The notes under the pieces were generated by a model that was not told where the DNA came from, ran no database searches, and was given only the letters and a program-made list of their open reading frames with translations. From contig NZ_CP031716.1 in assembly GCF_001696605.3 (NCBI RefSeq), positions 3,348,001 to 3,412,000 on the forward strand: a DNA stretch of 64,000 nt. The letters run 5' to 3'. The DNA is from Acinetobacter wuhouensis (GTDB lineage: Bacteria > Pseudomonadota > Gammaproteobacteria > Pseudomonadales > Moraxellaceae). The translations under genes and the position numbers were made by a program. Position 1 is the first letter of the stretch; each line of letters begins with the position of its first letter. Below are positions 1 to 8,914 of this stretch, piece after piece.

Positions 1-96
1 AAAATCACTTATACCCTTTATACCACCCTTCTTAAATCTAGCTTTGATCATTCAAATACTCAGTAAATGCCTTAACTAAAAAAATTTAAGACAAAT

Positions 97-127
97 CAAA
101 AAAGCAGGATTCAATCCTGCTTTTTTA
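97..127. terminator. Rho-independent terminator, probably bidirectional
   Basis: GCAGGATT and AATCCTGC form an 8 bp stem around a single C (104-120), flanked by an A-run on the left and a T-run on the right. It can therefore end transcription from either side. It lies beyond the 3' end of the symporter gene on the minus strand and may also serve a gene left of the window. Confidence 0.75.
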
Positions 128-225
128 TGGCGATTCTGTGTCCCATCCTGAAATAAGTTTACACATTAGAGACTTATTCCATTCTTCCTATCCAATAAAA
201 ATTAACAACTTAGTTTCTGAACCAT

Positions 226-1476
226 TTAAGACGGCTCTCCCATATCTCGCGTATTCCGATCTACTACTACACTGATCATCATATCGCCTTGGACATTCAC
301 CACGGTTCGTACAGTATCTAAAATACGGTCAATCGGTAAGAGAATCGCAATCGCTTCAGCAGGCAAACCGACAGACTGTAGCACCATGATCATGGTCACC
401 ATCCCTGCACTTGGAATCCCTGGTGCACCCAAAGAGGCAATCATTGCGGTTAAACAGACAATAATTTGTTGGGTAATGGATAATTCCAGCCCCATTAAAT
501 TGGCAATAAATAGAGCAGCAGCCGCTTCATAGAGTGCCGTGCCATCCATATTCAACTGTGAACCAAAAGGAATCACAAAACCTGCGATTTGCGGACGTAC
601 ACCTAGATTTTCTTGAGTACATTTCAAACTTAAAGGCATGGTTGCCGAACTTGAACTAGTGGCAAATGCGGTAATCAACGCAGCACGCGTGCCTTTAAAA
701 AAAGTGATTGGATTCATTTTGCCAAAAATCCACAGCAACAACGGCAATACCACCACGCCATGAAAAATCGTCGTACCTGTCACCACAACGGCGAACTCAG
801 CCAAACGACTGAGAATCGAAATATCTTCAGTGGCGATTAATTTTGCCATCAAGGCAAAAATACCAATCGGGGCAACTTTCATTACCCAACCGACGAGCAT
901 CATCATGATGTCGAAAAATTGACGTGCTAACTGTTTTATACCATTAAAACGCTCACCACCCTGCACCAAAGCCAAACCAAGCAACAATGCAAATAAAACC
1001 ACCGCAAGGACATTCCCCTCACTAAATGCTTTAAATGGATTGATCAATGTATTTTGAATAAAGTTTGTTAAAAAGGAACTCGGTGTCAGTGTATCTGGGC
1101 TTTTATGGTTATTCATTGCTTCTTGGAATAATGCAATATCAACACCTTGCCCAACGTTGAATAGATGTGTCGATGCTAAACCTAGAATCAATGCCAAAGT
1201 GGTTGTGGTCACACAACACGCCAAAGTAATTTTCCAAACTCGGCTCAGTTGATGCCCTGCTTCCAAGTTAGAAACACCAACTAGGATTGAACTGAAAATC
1301 AGTGGTACTAATAGCATTTTCAATAAGCCAATGAAAATGCTACTGGCAATGCTTAAACCATAAATACTGTTCTCTAAAAATTGTGTATTTGGAAATTGAT
1401 TAAGTAAAAATCCAAAGGCAACACCAAGAATGGCGGCAACAAAAATTTGGGTGTTTAGGCTGATCTTCACGGACAA
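226..1476 (-). CDS. Dicarboxylate/amino acid:cation symporter (DAACS family)
   Basis: A 416-residue multi-pass inner-membrane transporter of the sodium:dicarboxylate/glutamate symporter family, importing C4-dicarboxylates or acidic amino acids with Na+ or H+. The family signatures are visible: a serine-rich re-entrant loop (ATSSSSATMPLSLKC, about residues 270-284) and the NMDGTALY motif about 35 residues later, both of which form the substrate and cation site in this family. Length is typical. The first codon is TTG; a GTG two codons later (1470) is an equally good start and neither has a strong Shine-Dalgarno, so the N-terminus is uncertain by two residues. It is a single-gene unit with a terminator on its downstream side. 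Substrate (glutamate, aspartate or succinate) cannot be decided from sequence. Confidence 0.9.
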   Translation of the reverse strand: MSVKISLNTQIFVAAILGVAFGFLLNQFPNTQFLENSIYGLSIASSIFIGLLKMLLVPLIFSSILVGVSNLEAGHQLSRVWKITLACCVTTTTLALILGLASTHLFNVGQGVDIALFQEAMNNHKSPDTLTPSSFLTNFIQNTLINPFKAFSEGNVLAVVLFALLLGLALVQGGERFNGIKQLARQFFDIMMMLVGWVMKVAPIGIFALMAKLIATEDISILSRLAEFAVVVTGTTIFHGVVVLPLLLWIFGKMNPITFFKGTRAALITAFATSSSSATMPLSLKCTQENLGVRPQIAGFVIPFGSQLNMDGTALYEAAAALFIANLMGLELSITQQIIVCLTAMIASLGAPGIPSAGMVTMIMVLQSVGLPAEAIAILLPIDRILDTVRTVVNVQGDMMISVVVDRNTRDMGEPS

Positions 1477-1562
1477 TAACTATATTTATTTTCAGTTTTT
1501 AAACTATGCCATTGAAGTTATTTAGAATCGAGCATTTTTTTGTCACAAGCTCTGCTTTAAAA

Positions 1563-1589
1563 TAGAAAAGCCATCTCGAAAGATGGCTT
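1563..1589 (-). terminator. Terminator of tesB
   Basis: AAGCCATCT/AGATGGCTT form a 9 bp stem with a tetraloop (TTCG when read on the minus strand), followed on that strand by a T-rich stretch. It lies 26 bases beyond the tesB stop codon. Confidence 0.8.
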
Positions 1590-1614
1590 AGTTCTAGTGA
1601 AATAGAATCACAAC

Positions 1615-2490
1615 TTATCTTGGTTCAATTTCACGGGTACGCATCAAGCCTTCTTGAACTGTACTACACACCAACTCACCACCTTGCCACATACGACCAT
1701 GGCTCAAACCACGAGAACTTGCTGTCACCGTGGCTTCCATGTCGTACAACATCCATTCATCTGCTTTCACTGGCTTATGGAAATAAATTGCGTGGTCAAT
1801 ACTGGCGATTTGTAAACTTGGAGTTAAATAGCTCACGCCATGCGGACGCAAAGCGGTGGTCATAAATGAATAATCTGAATAGAACGCAATGATCGCTTGA
1901 TTCAATGCCACATCATTCGCCAATTCTGGAGGAAGCTTGTCATAAGCTTTCATATAATAAGCATTAGACGGCGCTTCAGGCTGTGGCTGAAAAGGATTGC
2001 CAATATTGATTGGGCGAATATCGACTTGGCGTGGACGCATAAATGCAGTACGCACATTTTCAGGAATAAAACTAATTAAATTCTCTTTCAGTTCTTGCTC
2101 TGATTTTAATTCTTCTGGTGCAGGATATTCAGGTTCAGCAATTTGATAATCCAAACCTTCTTCTGGTGTTGCAAATGACACCATTGCTGAGAAAATAGTA
2201 CGACCGTGTTGAATGGCACGCACTTGACGGCTTAAAAAGCTTTTACCATCACGTAAACGATCCACTTCATAAATGATCGGTGCATTAATATCACCGCCAT
2301 ATAAGAAATAAGCATGTAAAGAATGCACTGGACGGTCAGCGGTATAAGATGCCGCACGTAATGCCTGACCTAAAACTTGCCCACCAAAAACACGCTTACC
2401 GACAAGGTTACGGCTTTGTCCACGGAAGATATGTTCTTCAAGTTTTTCAAGGGTTAACAGCTCTACAAGCTCTTGGGTTAAAGCATTCAT
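1615..2490 (-). CDS. tesB: Acyl-CoA thioesterase II (TesB)
   Basis: A 291-residue double-hotdog thioesterase that hydrolyses medium- and long-chain acyl-CoA to free fatty acid and CoA in the cytoplasm. The N-terminal hotdog with the GKRVFGGQVLGQALRAA segment and the C-terminal hotdog with the ISHGRMW-like region (here SRGLSHGRMWQGG) are characteristic of TesB. The reading frame extends 18 codons further upstream, but the ATG at 2490 is preferred: it has an AAAGGTC Shine-Dalgarno at the right distance and gives the usual family length (E. coli TesB is 286 residues). It is divergent from plsB, so the 2491-2778 gap holds the promoters for both a lipid-degrading and a lipid-building gene. Confidence 0.93.
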   Translation of the reverse strand: MNALTQELVELLTLEKLEEHIFRGQSRNLVGKRVFGGQVLGQALRAASYTADRPVHSLHAYFLYGGDINAPIIYEVDRLRDGKSFLSRQVRAIQHGRTIFSAMVSFATPEEGLDYQIAEPEYPAPEELKSEQELKENLISFIPENVRTAFMRPRQVDIRPINIGNPFQPQPEAPSNAYYMKAYDKLPPELANDVALNQAIIAFYSDYSFMTTALRPHGVSYLTPSLQIASIDHAIYFHKPVKADEWMLYDMEATVTASSRGLSHGRMWQGGELVCSTVQEGLMRTREIEPR

Positions 2491-2778
2491 AAATGACCTT
2501 TCAGTATGCTGACGATGTTCAAGCGAGTTGAACAAGGTTTTCATATTCTAGAGAATGGCTCTATTTTGCCATAAATTCTGAGCAATACACTAAAGTTTCA
2601 TAGACGCTCATGTCACTTCTCATGCACAGTCAGATTGTTTAAAATAAGTTTTTAAAAGATAAAATCTACCCAGAGATAGTCAATTTGTCTGAAAATGACA
2701 TGCTGTTCTGTGGTTAAATTATAGAAAATATCACCTTATGCGCTTTATCGCGTTATTCACCATTGGCTAGGAGTATTT

Positions 2779-5361
2779 ATGTCCAAGAGTGGCTTTGGTC
2801 AAATGTATCGTCGACTTTCGAGTAAAATACTTGACCTCGTGGTAACACCACATGTTCTTGGAGAGGTTCCTACAGAAACTCCACCTCTAGACAACACAGC
2901 TGAAAATACTGAAGTAAATACAAGTAAGCAAAAAATTGTTTGCTATGTACTGCAAAATCATTCTCGTAGTAATGCTTTGGTGGTCGATGGTGAAACACGT
3001 CGTTTAAAACTACCGCCTGCATTGGATTCTTTTATGATTGGAAACAATCGTGAAAAGGCAGCGGTGATTTTCCTACAGCATCAAGATGAAAATAATTATT
3101 TCAACCCACCGACACATAGTTTTCCACCACGCTTATTGCGCTTAGTTGAAGCATTAGATCAAAACCCAGATTTAGACATCGAGTTGGTTCCTGTGACGAT
3201 GTTGTGGGGACGCTCACCAGATAAAGAAGATTCACTATTTAAACTTTTATTTACCGATACTTGGGCAACGCCAAGTAAGGTTAAGCAGTTGGTGAATATA
3301 GGCGTTCATGGTCGTCAATCATTTATTGAATTTCATGAAGCAAAATCACTCCGTGAGTTGGTTGGCGATGCGCAAGAAAAGCATCCAAATGTTTCGCCTG
3401 TCACTTGTATTGTCAATCAACTGAATGATTTCCTTGATCGTCAACGTGAGGTGATTCTAGGTCCTGACTTGTCTGACCGTCGCAATGTCATGCAGTCTTT
3501 AATCAAAGCACCTGATGTACAAGACGCGATTCGTAAGGAAAGCGTCCGTTCAAAAATCAGCATGATTGATGCAGAGCGTAAAGCGATTGGCTTTGTCAAT
3601 GAAATTGCTTCTGATTATTCAGCTTCAACGGTTCGTTTTGCTGAACGTGCGCTGACACGTTTATGGACGCAACTCTATGACGGTGTAGAAGTACATAACT
3701 TCAATACAGTCCGTGAGCTCGTCAAAGACTATGAAGTGATTTACACGCCATGTCACCGTAGCCATATCGACTATTTATTATTGTCTTATGTGATTTATAA
3801 ACGTGGCTTGATGGTGCCGTATATCGCTGCGGGTGATAACTTAAATATGCCATTTGTAGGGCAAATTTTACGTGGTGGTGGCGCATTCTTTATTCGTCGT
3901 TCATTCCGTGGCAATGCGCTTTATACTTCGGTATTTAAAGAATATTTATTTAACATTCTGTCACGTAATACACCGCTTGAATATTTCATCGAAGGCGGGC
4001 GTTCACGTACTGGTCGTTTGCTTCCACCTAAAACGGGTATGCTGGCAATGACCGTACATGGTCATTTACGTGAAAAAGCAAAGCCAATTGTATTTATTCC
4101 AACTTACGTGGGTTATGAGCGTTTGATGGAAGGCGCGACCTATGTCGGTGAGATGAATGGTAAAGCCAAAGAGTCTGAGTCGATTTGGGGTATTGTTCAA
4201 ACCTTGAAAAAGATTGAACGTATCTTCGGTCGTGTGCATGTTAACTTTGGTGAACCTGTTTTCTTAGATGATCTATTAAAACAACACGGCGCAGATCAAA
4301 TCAAAATTGAACATAATGATGATCCAATTCCGCAAGAAATTTCGGATGCTGTGAATAGCTCAGCCAATGCGATCTTGGAAAATATCAACCGTGCTGTGGT
4401 GATCAACCCTGTTTCGTTATTGTCTTTAATTTTATTGGCAACACCGAAGCATACGCTAGATGAAGATATTTGCGTAAAACAGCTCGATACTTATCGTAAT
4501 TTGTTGACTGCGATTCCGTATGATGGTCGTACGCAAGTCACACCACTTTCAGGTAAAGAAATCATTGCCTATGGTTTAAAACTGAAATTGATCAAGCGTG
4601 TACAACACGTATTGGGCGACATTATTGCGATTGAAGATAATCAAGCGGTATTGCTGACTTATTTCCGCAATAACATTTTACATGCCTTTGTTTTACCATC
4701 GCTCATTGCTGCTTTGGTTGAACATAATGGTAAGATCAGTAAGGCTGATTTGCTCAATGTGATTCGTACTTTATATCCATTCTTAAAAGCTGAATTGTTC
4801 TTAAAATGGAAAGACAGTGAAATCAATGCTCAAGTTTCTGAATATATTGATGCTTTGGCACAAGCGAATTTAATTTTTGTCGATGATGAAGATTTGATTT
4901 TCTGCCCTGCACCAAATTCGGAAGATCATAATCAGTTGAAAGTATTGGCTGCACCTGTACGTCAAAGTCTTGAGCGTTATTACATGACTTTGGCATTAAT
5001 CACGCAACGTGGTTCAGGCAATATTTCAATTCGCCAAGTTGAAGAATTGAGTCACTTGGTCGGTCAGCGTTTGTCTGTGTTGTATGAGTTCAATTCGCCT
5101 GAGTTCTTTGATAAAGCCTTATTCCAGAGCTTTGTGAAAGTGTTGACTGAGCAAGGTTATATCAAGACCAATGAAGATCATGCGATTGTGTTTGATGCCC
5201 AGTTCCGTAATGTGGCGCAGTATGCCAACTTGGTGTTGGATGATGTCACTTTGCAAATGTTGCAACATATCACGTCATTTACCGATGATGAGTTAAAAGA
5301 AGCGTTAGATGCTTTGGCTGCTCAACAAGCGAAGAAACGCTTGAAGCGGAAGAAGAAGTAA
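2779..5361 (+). CDS. plsB: Glycerol-3-phosphate 1-O-acyltransferase PlsB
   Basis: An 860-residue membrane-associated enzyme that transfers an acyl chain from acyl-CoA or acyl-ACP to position 1 of sn-glycerol 3-phosphate, the first step of phospholipid synthesis. The acyltransferase HX4D motif is visible in CHRSHIDYLLLSY (about residues 332-344), followed by the GGAFFIRRSFRGN and EYFIEGGRSRTGR blocks that bind glycerol phosphate. Length is slightly above the roughly 800-residue family norm, with a variable N-terminal segment and a lysine-rich C-terminal tail. An AGGAG Shine-Dalgarno (GCTAGGAGTATTT) precedes the ATG. A REP-like hairpin follows the stop codon. Confidence 0.96.
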   Translation: MSKSGFGQMYRRLSSKILDLVVTPHVLGEVPTETPPLDNTAENTEVNTSKQKIVCYVLQNHSRSNALVVDGETRRLKLPPALDSFMIGNNREKAAVIFLQHQDENNYFNPPTHSFPPRLLRLVEALDQNPDLDIELVPVTMLWGRSPDKEDSLFKLLFTDTWATPSKVKQLVNIGVHGRQSFIEFHEAKSLRELVGDAQEKHPNVSPVTCIVNQLNDFLDRQREVILGPDLSDRRNVMQSLIKAPDVQDAIRKESVRSKISMIDAERKAIGFVNEIASDYSASTVRFAERALTRLWTQLYDGVEVHNFNTVRELVKDYEVIYTPCHRSHIDYLLLSYVIYKRGLMVPYIAAGDNLNMPFVGQILRGGGAFFIRRSFRGNALYTSVFKEYLFNILSRNTPLEYFIEGGRSRTGRLLPPKTGMLAMTVHGHLREKAKPIVFIPTYVGYERLMEGATYVGEMNGKAKESESIWGIVQTLKKIERIFGRVHVNFGEPVFLDDLLKQHGADQIKIEHNDDPIPQEISDAVNSSANAILENINRAVVINPVSLLSLILLATPKHTLDEDICVKQLDTYRNLLTAIPYDGRTQVTPLSGKEIIAYGLKLKLIKRVQHVLGDIIAIEDNQAVLLTYFRNNILHAFVLPSLIAALVEHNGKISKADLLNVIRTLYPFLKAELFLKWKDSEINAQVSEYIDALAQANLIFVDDEDLIFCPAPNSEDHNQLKVLAAPVRQSLERYYMTLALITQRGSGNISIRQVEELSHLVGQRLSVLYEFNSPEFFDKALFQSFVKVLTEQGYIKTNEDHAIVFDAQFRNVAQYANLVLDDVTLQMLQHITSFTDDELKEALDALAAQQAKKRLKRKKK

Positions 5362-5374
5362 ATCCTTGTAAATT

Positions 5375-5395
5375 CCCTCTCCTTTTAGGAGAGGG
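5375..5395. repeat. REP-like palindrome downstream of plsB
   Basis: CCCTCTCC and GGAGAGGG form a perfect 8 bp stem around TTTTA, followed by a second CTAGGGAGAGG half-element. There is no T-run directly after the stem, so it looks more like a dispersed intergenic palindrome than a standard terminator. A degenerate relative occurs at 20242-20270. Confidence 0.5.
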
Positions 5396-5443
5396 CTAGG
5401 GAGAGGTTATCATATTATTTTCTCCCTAAATGAAACTACTACA

Positions 5444-5896
5444 TTAACTCATAACAACAAAAATATTTTTAAATTTTGAACCAATAGAAACAACTAATAA
5501 CCCTGAGTAGACCGATAAAAATATAATACAAGTAAATAAGAATTTTAGGTAAAGTACATTAATTAGAAAAGTTAAGAAACAGGCTACCAATAATATTAAA
5601 AGTGATAAACATGCTCTAAAAGTGATGCTAACTAATACACCATATTGCCCATTACTCCTCATATTTTGAATTAGTGTTCTATCCATAACTGCAGTTAATA
5701 AACTTACAGCACCTATTAAAAAGCCTAACAAAGTTCCTGCAATACCTGCTAACATTTTAATAAATTCATATGGTCCATTACTCTCTTTCAATAAAGTAAG
5801 GTAATCTGCACCATATATCCAAAATAATACAGCACAAATTAATGACACAATAAAAGGTATTAACTTCCTAATCTGTGTGAATGTTGAGGTACTCAT
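5444..5896 (-). CDS. Small four-helix membrane protein of an accessory two-gene unit
   Basis: A 150-residue protein I do not recognise. Four hydrophobic segments are visible at about residues 11-30, 46-70, 88-112 and 114-138, with short polar loops and a basic C-terminal stretch (GSKFKN). It overlaps the 3' end of the upstream gene by 29 bases, and its Shine-Dalgarno (GGAGG, 9 bases before ATG) lies inside that gene, so the two are translationally coupled. The region is AT-rich compared with the flanking plsB. Coupling of a soluble protein to a small 4-TM protein is reminiscent in layout of two-gene defence systems such as Kiwa, but I see no sequence basis for equating them. It may now be poorly expressed because an IS sits in the upstream gene. 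Confidence 0.75.
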   Translation of the reverse strand: MSTSTFTQIRKLIPFIVSLICAVLFWIYGADYLTLLKESNGPYEFIKMLAGIAGTLLGFLIGAVSLLTAVMDRTLIQNMRSNGQYGVLVSITFRACLSLLILLVACFLTFLINVLYLKFLFTCIIFLSVYSGLLVVSIGSKFKNIFVVMS

Positions 5897-6233
5897 TTAT
5901 ATCTACCTCCGCATCTAGGTAAGCATCATGTATTAATTTATATAAAGACACTCGTGGAATATGTCTTCCTGAAGTTTCAATTTTCCTAGTACGCTTAATT
6001 CGTTCAGCAATTAAATCAATTGGACTAATGACTCCACCTTCATCAATTATTGCAAATAACTTCTGTGGATCATATTGTCTAAATGTTCTTAAAGCATTTT
6101 TTGCTCCTTGAAGTCGCTTTATTCCACCATTAAATCTTCTATCAACAGCTATTTTGATATCAAGATAATCACCATCCATCCTATCTAACAACTCCAAAGA
6201 ATCTTTCGCAAAATCATCAGCTTCAGGTAGTAG
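5868..6233 (-). pseudogene. 3' fragment of an IS-interrupted gene of unknown function (291 codons originally)
   Basis: This is the C-terminal part of the gene whose 5' part lies at 7472-7984. Removing the 1,238 bp IS and one copy of the 3 bp target duplication joins NNPDL to LPEADDFAKDS in the same frame, giving one 291-residue protein. The fragment is hydrophilic and basic (DRRFNGGIKRLQGAKNALRTF, RIKRTRKIE), with no obvious catalytic motif. Within the fragment the first usable start is TTG at 6197, so an independent 109-residue product is possible but unlikely to be the natural protein. Its last 29 bases overlap the membrane-protein gene. Confidence 0.8.
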
Positions 6234-6238
6234 TGATC

Positions 6239-7090
6239 CTAGACAGTATCGTGGACAATCGATCCCTCTAAATTCTTGAAATATTTCTGTTCAAAGGCTT
6301 CTGGACTTAACCAGCCGTTTGCAGAATGCCTTCTGACCCGATTGTAATAAATCTCAATATAATCAAACAAGACCGCATTCGCCTCTTTTCGAGTCGAAAA
6401 CACACTGCCATGTACCACATGACCTTTTAATGTATGAAAGAAGCTTTCAGTCACTGCATTATCCCAACAGTTTCCACGTCTAGACATACTCTGAGTACAA
6501 TCATTTTTCAGTAACAGCGCTCTAAAATCACGACTACAGTACTGTGAGCCTTGGTCCGAATGAACCATAACACCAGTTGGATAACCCTGACGAGCCATTG
6601 CATAGTTAAACGTATCACACACCAACTGGCGGTCTATTCGATGGCTGGTTTGCCACCCCACGATACGACGGCTAAATAAATCTAGCATCACACATAAATA
6701 CAACCAACCTTCTTTAGTGCGGATATAGGTAATGTCTGTTGTCCAGACTTTATTAGGCTGAGTAACTGTAAATTGGCGATCCAACAAGTTGGGTGCTGTA
6801 GGCAAACGATGGGTTGAATCAGTCGTATGCTTGTATTTACGCGCAATCCTGCTACGTAAACCAAGCTTTTTTAGCATCCTTCCAATAGTACGTTCGCTCA
6901 TGTTGTAACCTAAATCATGCATGTCATGTACTAATGAAGGTGCACCCAATCGTGCATGATGCTGCCAATATACGGCTTTTAAGTCATTATATTTCTGTGC
7001 CGTATTGGCTTGACGTTTTCGCCAGGCATAATAGCCTGAAGTGCTGACACCTAGGTATTTACAGGCAGAAGATACGGTGACTTCATTCAT
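6239..7090 (-). CDS. IS3-family transposase OrfB (DDE integrase core), copy 1
   Basis: A 283-residue DDE recombinase. An N-terminal HTH_21-like segment (SSACKYLGVSTSGYYAWRKRQ) is followed by the rve core with catalytic residues in WTTDITYI, HSDQGSQY and NAVTESFF (D, D, E). The frame is open upstream of the ATG as far as the orfA slippery site, so the active transposase is expected to be the OrfAB fusion made by -1 frameshifting at A_AAA_AAA (codons TTA AAA AAA of orfA). No inactivating change is visible. Confidence 0.96.
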   Translation of the reverse strand: MNEVTVSSACKYLGVSTSGYYAWRKRQANTAQKYNDLKAVYWQHHARLGAPSLVHDMHDLGYNMSERTIGRMLKKLGLRSRIARKYKHTTDSTHRLPTAPNLLDRQFTVTQPNKVWTTDITYIRTKEGWLYLCVMLDLFSRRIVGWQTSHRIDRQLVCDTFNYAMARQGYPTGVMVHSDQGSQYCSRDFRALLLKNDCTQSMSRRGNCWDNAVTESFFHTLKGHVVHGSVFSTRKEANAVLFDYIEIYYNRVRRHSANGWLSPEAFEQKYFKNLEGSIVHDTV

Positions 7091-7104
7091 ATCTAGATCT
7101 TGAA

Positions 7105-7413
7105 TTACCGTGTACTTTTCTTGGCATGATCTGTTAGAAAGTACACATGCGCTTTTTTTAAGATGTCATTGGCTTCCTTGAGCTGTTTGACTTCTTTCTC
7201 TAATTCCACGATCCGCTGTTGTTCTGGTGAAAGTTGACGTTTGCTTGAACCTGCCGGATTGGTTTCACGAATCCATTTATCTAATGTTGAATAACCCACA
7301 CCTAATTTCTGGGCGATTGCAGCTACAGACTCGTGTGAGTTTGAAAGTGCATAATCAATCGCTTGCTGTTTAAATTCGGGACTAAAACGTTTAGCCATTT
7401 CTTGAATCTCCAA
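7105..7413 (-). CDS. IS3-family OrfA (helix-turn-helix and leucine zipper), copy 1
   Basis: A 102-residue protein with an HTH_Tnp_1 domain (FSPEFKQQAIDYALSN through GVGYSTLDKWIRE, residues about 10-50) that binds the terminal repeats, and a C-terminal heptad region (VELEKEVKQLKEANDILKK, about 68-87) for multimerisation. The A7 run in codons for L-K-K is the likely -1 slippery site: reading shifts into SACVLSNRSCQEKYTV and continues unbroken into orfB. OrfA alone typically acts as a regulator of transposition. Confidence 0.95.
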   Translation of the reverse strand: MEIQEMAKRFSPEFKQQAIDYALSNSHESVAAIAQKLGVGYSTLDKWIRETNPAGSSKRQLSPEQQRIVELEKEVKQLKEANDILKKAHVYFLTDHAKKSTR

Positions 7414-7471
7414 AGATTAAAGTTACGTTATCTTTAGAGGGACGTGCTGTCCATTATTTTGTCTAGGATCA

Positions 7472-7984
7472 TAGATCAGGATTGTTAGGTTTAGGAATTT
7501 TTGCAGAAAAAGCAACCAATGTAGAATTAGGATTATTTAATCTCCTAAATTGATCAGAATTTATCATAGTTGATAATTCAACTTTACTTCCCCATAGTGA
7601 AGTAAGAGTTTCAGCTAAACGACTGTAATGATTCGCATGAACATTAAAGTGCATAGCCAAAACATTTGAATTTGGATAAAAAATGAAACAATTTTGTTCC
7701 ACAATACCTTGCCCATCTTGCAAAACTAAATCTTCTTCATCTCCCCCAATTGCACTAATTCTAGGCAAATCATCATCTCGAAATTTTCTAAATGAACCAT
7801 AAATCCCCCCACTTGTCGTTTCAGATAATTTATATAATTCTCTTGTATAACCTTTATTGGTAAACACCGTTGATATTGCGCCATTTATCATTTCTAAGAA
7901 ACCGTCATAGGCATTAGTAATCCTACCACCATGCGCTACATGGACTTTGAAAAAGTCCACTCTAATTTGTTTAATTTTAGCCAT
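7472..7984 (-). pseudogene. 5' fragment of the IS-interrupted 291-codon gene, unknown function
   Basis: This is the N-terminal 171 codons of a gene whose remainder lies at 5868-6233. It starts at an ATG preceded by TAAGGTAAT. It begins MAKIKQIRVDFFKVHVAHGG and contains a conserved-looking central region (ISAIGGDEEDLVLQDGQG). No signal peptide or transmembrane segment is seen, so it was probably cytoplasmic. I do not recognise the family with confidence. Translation of the current fragment ends two bases into the IS, giving a protein missing its last 120 residues. The gene is the first of a two-gene unit with the 4-TM protein at 5444-5896, in an AT-rich island between plsB and the epimerase gene. 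Confidence 0.8.
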
Positions 7985-8096
7985 ATTACCTTACAATAAC
8001 TGATGTGATTTTAACCACTATATATCATTAAAAATTAACTAAGTATATGGAATAACTTATAAAAAAAGAATTAAGTAATTTATTTTTTGCCCAAAC

Positions 8097-8855
8097 CTAT
8101 CCACCACCACCCTCCTTCGAAAAAATCCTTTTCCCTGTTTCCCTTTCACTCTCCAAAACCAACTCAAGTAAACCCAACTCTCTTTGAATCTTTAAAATCA
8201 TTTCATGTAAAGGTTGAGGATTATTATTGGTACAAATATAAGATTTTTCAGGATGTTCCACGTGAAGCAAATGCGCTAAGAAACTCGCTAGATCATCGAT
8301 ATGAATCCGATTTGACCAATGAATATTCGGATAACTTTTCGTAGTTTCCGCAAGCTTCACCATTCTCACAGTCGAAGTACCATAAATCCCTGTCGGACGT
8401 ACAATCACACATTGTTCAGGATAAGCCTGTTGCCACAATTGCTCCATTTTCAAGAGTAATTTCCCTTGTTCATCACTCGGAATCGCTGGCGAATCATCAT
8501 TAATCATCTCACCGTTATTCTCACCATAAACACGAGTCGATGACACCACAACAATCCGTTTAACAGGATGATTTTTTAAAGCACGTACAATCGGCTGAAC
8601 AGAATCCACATAAGTCTGTTGATAGGCTTCAACTGAACTTAAAGTCGTATTTCGAGATGGTGCAAGGAGTACATAAACCGCATCAACAGGTTTGATCTGT
8701 GACAAATCAAGTTGCTGAATATCCTGAATCAAGTGCTCCGTAAAATCATCCACTTTCGGACTACGGCTCACTGTGGTAATTTGGTGATCTTGTTGAAATA
8801 ATTGTTTAGCAACACGCTGCGATGTTTTACCATAACCGATAAATAGAATATGCAT
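8097..8855 (-). CDS. SDR-family NAD(P)-dependent epimerase/dehydratase (YeeZ-like)
   Basis: A 252-residue Rossmann-fold protein of the extended/atypical SDR type. The N-terminal nucleotide-binding loop is degenerate in the way seen in YeeZ-like proteins (MHILFIGYGKTSQRVAKQL; GxGxxxxxV). The region VVSSTRVYGENNG corresponds to the SDR Ser and Tyr area, and VRPTGIYG to a later conserved block. The ATG at 8855 is chosen over one seven codons upstream because it has an AGGTCG Shine-Dalgarno and begins exactly at the Rossmann strand. The C-terminus ends in a run of glycines. Substrate unknown. It is divergent from recG with only about 60 bases between the start codons. Confidence 0.85.
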   Translation of the reverse strand: MHILFIGYGKTSQRVAKQLFQQDHQITTVSRSPKVDDFTEHLIQDIQQLDLSQIKPVDAVYVLLAPSRNTTLSSVEAYQQTYVDSVQPIVRALKNHPVKRIVVVSSTRVYGENNGEMINDDSPAIPSDEQGKLLLKMEQLWQQAYPEQCVIVRPTGIYGTSTVRMVKLAETTKSYPNIHWSNRIHIDDLASFLAHLLHVEHPEKSYICTNNNPQPLHEMILKIQRELGLLELVLESERETGKRIFSKEGGGG

Positions 8856-8914
8856 CAAACGACCTATTCTGAACACTGATCTATGACGATCAAATAAACC
8901 AAAGTTGAGGGGAC

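Larger units (their letters stand above)
6234..7471 (-). mobile_element. IS3-family insertion sequence, copy 1 (1,238 bp)
   Basis: Termini are TGATCCTAGACA and TGTCTAGGATCA, a perfect 12 bp inverted repeat that continues imperfectly inward (TGGACA and CCCTCTAAA are shared by both ends). The insertion is flanked by a 3 bp duplication, TAG (6231-6233 and 7472-7474), as expected for IS3-type elements. It carries orfA and orfB joined by programmed -1 frameshifting. Two further copies at 47164 and 57806 have the same length and orientation and identical encoded proteins. It interrupts a 291-codon gene. Confidence 0.97.

Noticed and set aside
7090-7105. Apparent frameshift between orfA and orfB of the IS
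   Set aside because: Present identically in all three copies; an A7 slippery run lets a -1 shift read continuously into orfB, which is normal for IS3-family elements.
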